A DNA stretch of 64,000 bases from the NCBI GenBank assembly GCA_037389465.1, contig JAZARR010000153.1, positions 5,926,501 to 5,990,500 on the forward strand, read 5' to 3'. Position numbers and translations under genes: made by a program. A model generated the notes under the pieces. That model saw nothing but the letters and a program-made list of their open reading frames with translations. It was not told the origin of the DNA and made no database searches. Within the stretch, counting starts at the first letter, position 1. Each line of letters opens with the position of its first letter. The stretch is from Baylisascaris procyonis. Taxonomy: Eukaryota > Nematoda > Chromadorea > Rhabditida > Ascarididae. This document shows positions 62,903-64,000 of the stretch, piece by piece.

Positions 62903-63968
62903 TATATATATATATATTCCTAAAATAAGATCCTGCGTTGCAAAAATCATCATACAGTAATTATGCATCTCAATGAGATTCATGATGTTTAGTAAAGAGA
63001 AGGAAATATGGAAAAATTGTATGCAAAAAATAAAGAATAAATAAATATAAACGAAAATTTTGATACGATCAGAAATTATTTCGAATTTAACGGACTAAGC
63101 TACTTGAAAATTTAATGGCTAAATCATATTTAGGATTTAGAATGTTTATTTGTTTTAATAGACAACCGGTTGTAAGCATGAAAAAGCAATGGAAATAAGA
63201 AATAAAAGAGAGTAATGAAAATAGAACGTAAGTAAACAAATGACAGGTTTTTAATAAAGTAGTTGTATTCCTCAAAGATGAAGAATTTTCAACCGATCGT
63301 GAAGATGCAGAATGTACGAAAATATTCTACCTGAGACAGCATGTTTCACCCTCACCACAGGCACATAATGTTCCTTTTTTGGGCGCTTGATTTTCATGCG
63401 ATATCCTTGCACTTGTACATCTACAATATACGGAAATTGGCATTGAAACTTTTTTACTTCTTAGCATATATTTGTATTTCCTGTTCCTGTTTAATATTCG
63501 AGTACTTGTATAGTTTATCATTTCTTAATAATTACAACCCATCTTATACTATTCTTTCATACATTGTAAAATGCATAGACGCTTATCAAAGGAAGCGCAA
63601 AGTGTTCGGAAATTTCTATTCCTTCTAATCTTTCTTCTTGAATAAATAGAAATGAATTTCATTCAAGAAAACCATTTAGAAAACCCTCGAAAATAAAGCG
63701 TTTGTTCTGATATCAATAGCAGACACTAAATTACACCCCTCCCCTCCATCCGCTCATTTTTCCTTAAATATGGAAGCGAACATTATTACCTGGCACCTCT
63801 CGCAGAGCATTTACCACATTTAACGCATGTCGACGCAAAGTCCTTCACCCACATATGCTCAGTGGGTGCACAGAATTCGGTGTGTTCACTTTCATCTCCT
63901 TGTGTAGCTCGCGATGACCTTGCCATATCATCACCTGCGACGCCGCTTCGAGGTAATGAGCCCGATGA
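58..63968 (-). CDS. rpm-1: PHR-family E3 ubiquitin ligase (RPM-1/Highwire/MYCBP2 ortholog), partial, about 63 exons
   Basis: One gene spans the whole window on the minus strand. The domain order is that of the PHR family: RCC1-like repeats, PHR1, PHR2, filamin-like, SH3-like segments, Cys/His module, DOC/APC10-like domain, B-box-like zinc module, RING-H2. I placed exons by splice signals, unbroken codon phase across junctions and resemblance to the recalled human MYCBP2 sequence. The total is 9,312 nt (3,104 codons). Both ends are missing: the N-terminus lies right of 63,968 and the tandem-cysteine C-terminus left of 58. Family role: a very large neuronal E3 that works with the F-box protein FSN-1/FBXO45, limits DLK-1 MAP kinase signalling and controls synapse formation and axon termination. 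Family identity is very secure. Least certain are the micro-exon at 39,979-40,011 and the boundaries at 39,896, 11,510/11,021 and 3,437. Introns not listed separately hold nothing I recognise beyond AT-rich sequence. Confidence 0.96.
246..1285. other. Intron between RING exon and preceding Cys-rich exon
   Basis: About 1.04 kb, AT-rich. It contains short imperfect repeats of tttataggatgcaa around 416-500 and an AT-rich local palindrome near 675-735. I see no gene. Confidence 0.7.
1286..1427 (-). CDS. rpm-1: rpm-1 exon: Cys-rich zinc segment preceding the RING
   Basis: A 47-codon exon between a TATAG acceptor and CAG|GTGAGC. It encodes [38 protein letters not shown]. The C..GH.CGG....CLPC pattern is diagnostic of the sequence immediately upstream of the RING in MYCBP2 and RPM-1. 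The one-base overhang makes Glu with the RING exon. Confidence 0.95.
1964..3899 (-). CDS. rpm-1: rpm-1 exons: B-box-like zinc module and linker
   Basis: Exons 3760-3899, 3377-3437, 2567-2666 and 1964-2055. The first has [20 protein letters not shown], then [16 protein letters not shown], a clear match to the family's CDNHDDG...C..C...LC..C..FLHL..R zinc module. The next gives [16 protein letters not shown] (family VDLHEGCGRTKLF). The third has LNGMVEF (family KAMVEF), and the last has [11 protein letters not shown] (family ACRFCGS). Exon 3377-3437 needs a GAG acceptor to keep phase; the CAG six bases upstream would hit a stop. Confidence 0.88.
4166..7731 (-). CDS. rpm-1: rpm-1 exons: C-terminal helical scaffold
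   Basis: Exons 7598-7731, 6562-6727, 5571-5741, 4951-5045 and 4166-4433. Landmarks: [74 protein letters not shown] and [15 protein letters not shown]. They follow the MYCBP2 order (IFSR..LTNLQKQV; AYCFELLSMVLALSGS; ASPRVQRQV; LWLALASL). Exon 6562-6727 is easily overlooked because its antisense strand holds a longer ORF. It ends CAG|GTCATC, a donor duplicated three more times downstream. Confidence 0.9.
5742..6561. other. Intron with 44-bp repeat and a plus-strand coding-like stretch
   Basis: About 820 bp. It holds the four-copy repeat at its right end and a plus-strand frame 6062-6301 (79 codons, charged and helix-like, for example [20 protein letters not shown]). That frame can be extended leftward past one stop. 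It may be a decayed coding fragment, but I cannot assign it. Confidence 0.4.
6393..6567. repeat. Four-copy 44-bp tandem repeat overlapping a splice donor
   Basis: Copies start at 6393, 6437, 6480 and 6524 (44, 43, 44, 44 bp), each containing gagctatttacag and ending gatgac(c/t)tgagg. The end of the rightmost copy is the last six bases of exon 6562-6727 plus its donor. Read on the minus strand, CCTCAG|GTCATC therefore recurs downstream; one copy has CAA instead of CAG. Confidence 0.9.
6936..6953. repeat. 18-base poly-G tract
   Basis: Eighteen consecutive G on the plus strand (poly-C in the transcript), followed by GAGGAGGG. It lies in the intron 6728-7597 and is the longest of the scattered G/C homopolymer islands. 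Confidence 0.95.
7732..8831. other. Intron, 1.1 kb
   Basis: Very AT-rich, with simple runs and no recognisable element. Confidence 0.7.
8832..11021 (-). CDS. rpm-1: rpm-1 exons: DOC/APC10-like domain
   Basis: Exons 10912-11021, 10406-10585, 9329-9421 and 8832-8984. Landmarks: [59 protein letters not shown] and [14 protein letters not shown]. These correspond to the APC10/DOC beta-jellyroll of MYCBP2 (SSRPAM...LTDGSTETFWESGDEDK...HIGWV...VRQVKVLG). DOC domains in ligases contact substrates. The second exon ends at a weak GTCTGT donor, fixed by phase. Exon 8832-8984 reads through without a break, so I merged what first looked like two exons. Confidence 0.92.
10258..10343. repeat. Imperfect TTA/CTA trinucleotide repeat
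   Basis: A run of tta, cta, att and act triplets in the intron 9422-10405, close to the donor of the exon at 10,406. Confidence 0.85.
11510..13026 (-). CDS. rpm-1: rpm-1 exons: helical segment before the DOC domain
   Basis: Exons 12858-13026, 12175-12454 and 11510-11657. Landmarks: [64 protein letters not shown] and [17 protein letters not shown]. They match the conserved RPVLAFV...HDLE...FNWLL...HDILWHFV block of MYCBP2. For 12175-12454 the CAG|GTATTAG donor was chosen because it alone gives phase 0. The end of 11510-11657 is ambiguous: GTACGT at 11,509 and GTAAAG further upstream are both phase 1. Confidence 0.88.
13567..15323 (-). CDS. rpm-1: rpm-1 exons: Ser/Thr-rich linker
   Basis: Exons 15081-15323, 14476-14607, 14220-14330 and a 34-nt micro-exon 13567-13600. 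The first opens [20 protein letters not shown] and has [16 protein letters not shown], which corresponds to the family's KANALFLLSL motif. The remainder is Ser/Thr/Asn-rich with a basic [14 protein letters not shown]. The micro-exon ([11 protein letters not shown]) was found by phase: its GTCAG acceptor and GTTTGT donor restore the frame into RRRPVLAFV. The linker composition suggests disorder. Confidence 0.8.
15786..16921 (-). CDS. rpm-1: rpm-1 exons: Cys/His/Gly-rich zinc module
   Basis: Exons 16728-16921 and 15786-15849. Sequence landmarks: [48 protein letters not shown], then [16 protein letters not shown]. The spacing CxxC...HxxxxH...C and the final CxxC match a conserved module of MYCBP2 (CELC...THPYPVTYHM...WYLVCDRC). 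It is predicted to bind zinc. The junction completes Trp (TG plus G) exactly as in the family. Its structural role has little assigned function. Confidence 0.93.
15914..16027. repeat. Four-copy 27-28 bp tandem repeat
   Basis: Copies start at 15914, 15941, 15969 and 15996, each resembling ggtggtaataagctggta followed by tgacgttaa. The last copy is diverged and slightly longer. It lies in the intron between exons 16728-16921 and 15786-15849, about 65 bp from the exon at 15,849. Confidence 0.88.
16922..18030. other. Intron, 1.1 kb, with TA microsatellite and purine island
   Basis: Holds the TA repeat at 17,444-17,495 and a G-rich purine tract at 17,790-17,823. Nothing coding is recognised. Confidence 0.7.
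17444..17495. repeat. TA dinucleotide microsatellite
   Basis: About 26 uninterrupted AT units in the intron 16922-18030. Confidence 0.97.
18031..19686 (-). CDS. rpm-1: rpm-1 exons: basic Ser-rich linker and conserved helical segment
   Basis: Exons 19562-19686, 18539-18683 and 18031-18219. The first is a low-complexity linker with [11 protein letters not shown], a good basophilic-kinase consensus. The second carries [24 protein letters not shown], a near-exact family signature. The third has [14 protein letters not shown], like the MYCBP2 segment that precedes its Cys/His module. For 18539-18683 I rejected the CATAG acceptor at 18,722 in favour of ATTATAG at 18,684, because only the latter gives the right phase (CG plus C). 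Confidence 0.87.
20109..22190 (-). CDS. rpm-1: rpm-1 exons: paired SH3-like segments
   Basis: Exons 21983-22190, 21268-21483, 20507-20689 and 20109-20150. The first contains [19 protein letters not shown] and [15 protein letters not shown]. The third contains [19 protein letters not shown] and [15 protein letters not shown]. These are two copies of the same small beta-barrel-like pattern (basic start, hydrophobic middle, DGxWxRL end), as in MYCBP2. The second exon links them with [17 protein letters not shown] and an acidic/serine stretch. The 42-nt exon 20109-20150 ([14 protein letters not shown]) was placed by phase. In the family this region lies before the FSN-1/RAE-1 binding stretch. Confidence 0.87.
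22191..23243. other. Intron, 1.05 kb, with poly-G tract
   Basis: Contains the poly-G island at 22,531-22,560 and a T-rich run at 22,615-22,627. No gene seen. Confidence 0.7.
22531..22560. repeat. G-rich tract with a 14-base poly-G core
   Basis: ggggaggg leads into 14 G, then atggggaggga, in the intron 22191-23243. Confidence 0.93.
23244..27222 (-). CDS. rpm-1: rpm-1 exons: filamin/Ig-like domain region
   Basis: Exons 27054-27222, 26796-26947, 25851-26033, 25440-25491, 24745-24859, 23870-23963 and 23244-23335. Landmarks in order: [89 protein letters not shown]. They match the filamin-type immunoglobulin repeat of MYCBP2, including its EELR and WTP..GxY signatures. The 52-nt exon 25440-25491 was chosen because its GTAATG donor alone leaves the one nucleotide needed to make Ala with the next exon. 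The last exon is basic ([19 protein letters not shown]). Confidence 0.88.
26034..26795. other. Intron with a coding-looking minus-strand segment
   Basis: About 760 bp inside the filamin-region coding sequence. Between 26,051 and 26,363 two overlapping minus-strand frames look protein-like: [10 protein letters not shown]...[15 protein letters not shown] in one, and [20 protein letters not shown] in the other. The flanking exons join phase 0-0 without it. It may be a cassette exon or an old coding relic. A G-rich island follows at 26,515-26,543. Confidence 0.45.
27223..27628. other. Intron with a coding-looking minus-strand segment
   Basis: About 400 bp. The minus-strand frame from 27,492 reads [20 protein letters not shown] and AWDTIWGR, then runs into a C-rich (plus strand) tract. 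The flanking exons join phase 0-0 without it. No family recognised. Confidence 0.4.
27629..30675 (-). CDS. rpm-1: rpm-1 exons: post-PHR2 helical turn and beta-rich segment
   Basis: Exons 30540-30675, 29804-29891, 28690-28820, 28220-28328 and 27629-27745. The first is helical ([20 protein letters not shown]). The rest match the conserved ESEHPY...GTAQ...GWP...YGF block of MYCBP2, seen here as [42 protein letters not shown] and [11 protein letters not shown]. That block resembles a CUB/galactose-binding-like beta-sandwich; no catalytic residues are evident. Phase holds at every junction (AG plus A three times). Confidence 0.9.
28821..29803. other. Intron, 983 bp
   Basis: AT-rich, with a T run near 29,050-29,066. 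No gene or mobile element is recognisable. Confidence 0.7.
30676..32599. other. Largest ordinary intron, 1.9 kb
   Basis: Contains the polypurine island (30,843-30,920), a C-rich tract (31,436-31,453) and imperfect atatggtaataatacc repeats near 32,493-32,600. Phase across the flanking exons (G plus GA) is satisfied, so no exon is missing. Confidence 0.7.
30843..30920. repeat. G-rich polypurine island
   Basis: Multiple GGG and GGGG runs over about 78 bp in the largest ordinary intron (30676-32599). It fits a G-quadruplex-type motif on the plus strand. Confidence 0.85.
32600..34865 (-). CDS. rpm-1: rpm-1 exons: PHR2 domain
   Basis: Exons 34744-34865, 34111-34261, 33017-33218 and 32600-32770. 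The second PHR domain is recognised from [15 protein letters not shown] leading to [20 protein letters not shown], then [20 protein letters not shown], then [17 protein letters not shown] and [10 protein letters not shown]. Junctions are CG plus A, phase 0, and G plus GT, all open. The segment is more diverged than PHR1, as in other nematodes. The two introns inside it hold long TA microsatellites. Confidence 0.93.
33691..33769. repeat. TA dinucleotide microsatellite
   Basis: About 39 uninterrupted AT units in an intron that splits the PHR2 coding sequence. Confidence 0.97.
34306..34405. repeat. Compound TA / GATATA microsatellite
   Basis: About 31 AT units followed by imperfect (GATATA) repeats, in the adjacent PHR2 intron. 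Confidence 0.95.
35212..37465 (-). CDS. rpm-1: rpm-1 exons: helical region between PHR1 and PHR2
   Basis: Exons 37268-37465, 36937-37087, 35898-36071 and 35212-35400. They encode mostly amphipathic helical sequence (for example [57 protein letters not shown]). No motif is recognisable by itself. Position and length match the alpha-helical spacer between the two PHR domains. The first exon uses an unusual GTCAGT donor, the only choice that preserves phase (TG plus T). Two others use GTTTGT-type donors. Function unknown beyond family context. Confidence 0.85.
36072..36936. other. Intron, 865 bp
   Basis: AT-rich. I see nothing recognisable in it. Confidence 0.65.
37827..39896 (-). CDS. rpm-1: rpm-1 exons: PHR1 domain
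   Basis: Exons 39661-39896, 38788-38961 and 37827-38039. Together they carry an almost complete PHR fold, with the diagnostic [31 protein letters not shown] and [14 protein letters not shown], then [19 protein letters not shown] domains are beta-sandwich binding modules unique to PHR ligases and BTBD1/2/3/6. This one is the most conserved part of the window. Junction codons: AA plus G (Lys) and AA plus T (Asn). The 5' boundary of the first exon is uncertain: TGTAAG at 39,897 and TTGAAG slightly downstream both keep phase 0. Confidence 0.95.
38469..38496. repeat. GACA/ACAG-type microsatellite
   Basis: Imperfect agac/acag tetranucleotides in a PHR1 intron. Confidence 0.8.
39979..41237 (-). CDS. 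rpm-1: rpm-1 exons: linker between RCC1 region and PHR1
   Basis: Exons 41113-41237, 40156-40447 and, tentatively, a 33-nt micro-exon 39979-40011. The long middle exon (97 codons) reads [20 protein letters not shown] and matches the family pattern of a Trp-Cys motif, then helical sequence before PHR1. It ends AAG with a GTAACG donor. The micro-exon ([10 protein letters not shown]) has a strong TTTTTCAG acceptor but a poor GTTGCC donor. It is phase 0-0, so the frame is intact with or without it. Confidence is high for the first two exons and about 0.4 for the micro-exon. Confidence 0.82.
40546..40567 (+). other. Isolated tRNA-type B box
   Basis: gagttcgaatcccga is a consensus T-arm/B box (GTTCGAATC), but no A box or cloverleaf precedes it. 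It lies 350 bp from the tRNA-like relic in the same intron and probably remains from the same kind of element. Confidence 0.4.
40896..40966 (+). pseudogene. tRNA-like relic (intact A box)
   Basis: About 71 bp with tagctcagtggtagagc, a perfect D-arm/A box, with GCTC pairing GAGC. The acceptor-like ends can pair over five bases (TGCAC with GTGCA). The B box (gttcgtactc) has one mismatch to consensus, the T stem is poor, and base 33 is C rather than T. It therefore looks like a degenerate tRNA or tRNA-derived SINE head, not a working gene. It lies antisense in the intron 40448-41112. Confidence 0.5.
41238..42205. other. Intron with plus-strand ORFs
   Basis: About 970 bp. An ATG-started plus-strand ORF of 118 codons (41,315-41,671) and a 76-codon ORF (41,775-42,005) occupy most of it. 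The first is basic ([23 protein letters not shown]). No domain is recognised. It is either chance or a small nested antisense gene or relic. Confidence 0.35.
42206..43117 (-). CDS. rpm-1: rpm-1 exons: RCC1-like repeats (downstream of the giant array)
   Basis: Exons 42951-43117 and 42206-42365. The first follows an acceptor ending CATTAG only about 40 bp from the array edge. It encodes a second RCC1 blade: [15 protein letters not shown], then [14 protein letters not shown] chose the GTTGGT donor at 42,950 over GTGAGG at 42,955 because only it keeps phase (AG plus A). The second exon contains [18 protein letters not shown], matching the conserved ATWIGASGD segment after the MYCBP2 propeller. 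This pair shows that the reading frame resumes on the far side of the array. Confidence 0.92.
43155..61818. repeat. 18.66 kb tandem array, 622 copies of a 30-bp unit, inside an rpm-1 intron
   Basis: The unit begins atcctaaagt on the plus strand and ends catatatctg. There are 622 occurrences of its last ten bases, from 43,161 to 61,791, at exact 30-bp spacing with no indels. Only four substitutions are visible, all catatGtctg. The unit has two GATC sites, 11 and 19 bp apart. Both are followed by similar sequence (GATCCTAAA and GATCTAAA), hinting that the 30-mer grew from a shorter duplicated module. The array lies wholly in the intron 43,118-62,151, starting about 40 bp from the acceptor. One frame on the minus strand stays open for 6,234 codons ([10 protein letters not shown] repeated); this is a by-product of a unit length divisible by three. 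Confidence 0.98.
61819..62151. other. 5' remainder of the giant intron (between exon 62152-62283 and the array)
   Basis: About 330 bp of non-repetitive intron. It begins on the sense strand with a GTATTACTTG donor and ends at the array edge. A 66-codon plus-strand ORF (61,835-62,035) shows no recognisable motif. Confidence 0.7.
62152..62283 (-). CDS. rpm-1: rpm-1 exon: RCC1-like repeat (upstream of the giant array)
   Basis: A 44-codon, phase 0-0 exon between a TGGTTCAG acceptor and a GTATTA donor. It encodes a textbook RCC1 blade: [14 protein letters not shown], then [18 protein letters not shown]1 repeats build a beta-propeller; in RPM-1/MYCBP2 this part binds signalling partners. The following intron is 19,034 nt and contains the 30-bp array, so the propeller's coding sequence is split by it. 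Read-through past 62,152 quickly gives stops, which supports the donor. Confidence 0.93.
62652..63968 (-). CDS. rpm-1: rpm-1 exons: cysteine-rich insert within the RCC1 region
   Basis: Three exons, in gene order 63790-63968, 63331-63420 and 62652-62790. They join in phase (AG plus A twice, giving Arg). The first begins with a Ser/Gly-rich stretch and ends with a CVKCGKC motif. The second carries [10 protein letters not shown]. The third opens [10 protein letters not shown] and then has a hydrophobic [15 protein letters not shown]. Vertebrate MYCBP2 has the same arrangement of closely spaced Cys pairs (CGxGE..C..C) between RCC1 repeats, so a zinc-binding insert is likely. The segment leads directly into the next RCC1 repeat. 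63,968 follows a clear TTATAG acceptor, so more exons lie to the right. Confidence 0.88.
62811..62917. repeat. Compound (TATAT)9 / (TA)n microsatellite
   Basis: Nine TATAT pentamers (62,811-62,855) are followed by TA runs to about 62,917, interrupted once near 62,900. It begins only 20 bp from the exon ending at 62,790, upstream of its acceptor. Confidence 0.95.
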
Positions 63969-64000
63969 CTATAACAAAACAACCAAACATTTCACATTAC

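Noticed and set aside
62693..62960. Two plus-strand ORFs ending in Tyr-Ile repeats
   Set aside because: They are antisense to exon 62652-62790 and then read through the TATAT/TA microsatellite.

Overview
The window is almost certainly the interior of one giant gene on the minus strand: the ortholog of the PHR-family ubiquitin ligase known as RPM-1 (C. elegans), Highwire (Drosophila) and MYCBP2/PAM (vertebrates). Reading right to left, I can place about 63 exons between 63,968 and 58. They add up to 9,312 nt, or 3,104 codons, and one open frame runs through all junctions. Neither end of the gene is in the window. The start and first RCC1 repeats lie beyond the right edge, and the C-terminal tandem-cysteine part after the RING lies beyond the left edge. 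I see no second complete gene.

The DNA looks like an intron-rich nematode nuclear genome. It is AT-rich, with introns mostly 90-1,900 bp and acceptors such as TTTCAG, TTTTATAG and TTTTTAG. The protein also reads like a nematode RPM-1, for example in the PHR1 core near 39,700-39,790. A spirurid or filarial-type worm fits the intron density, but that is only an inference.

Layout, 5' to 3' of the gene. 63,968-62,652: cysteine-rich insert in the RCC1 region. 62,283-62,152 and 43,117-42,206: RCC1-like repeats. 42,000-39,979: linker. 39,896-37,827: PHR1. 37,465-35,212: helical linker. 34,865-32,600: PHR2. 30,675-27,629: beta-rich segment. 27,222-23,244: filamin-like region. 22,190-20,109: two SH3-like segments. 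19,686-18,031: basic/serine-rich linker and helical segment. 16,921-15,786: Cys/His/Gly-rich module. 15,323-13,567: low-complexity linker. 13,026-11,510: helical segment. 11,021-8,832: DOC/APC10-like domain. 7,731-4,166: helical segment. 3,899-1,286: B-box-like and cysteine-rich zinc modules. 245-58: RING-H2. In characterised members the RCC1/PHR part binds partners, an SCF-type complex forms with FSN-1/FBXO45, and the C-terminal RING/tandem-cysteine part is the E3. The pathway regulates synapse formation, axon termination and DLK-1 kinase turnover.

The outstanding feature is an 18.66 kb tandem array (about 43,155-61,818). It has 622 nearly identical copies of a 30-bp unit and fills a 19.0 kb intron between two RCC1 exons. 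Every copy is identical except four, which carry the same A-to-G change at 58,916, 59,036, 61,436 and 61,556. Those form two pairs 120 bp apart, offset by exactly 2,520 bp. The unit keeps one of six frames open, giving a spurious 6,234-codon ORF, and on the gene's sense strand each unit holds two acceptor-like sites. Other notable items are a four-copy 44-bp tandem repeat that multiplies a real 5' splice site (6,393-6,567), purine/pyrimidine islands scattered through the introns, tRNA-derived fragments near 40,550 and 40,930, long TA microsatellites, and a few coding-looking intronic segments.
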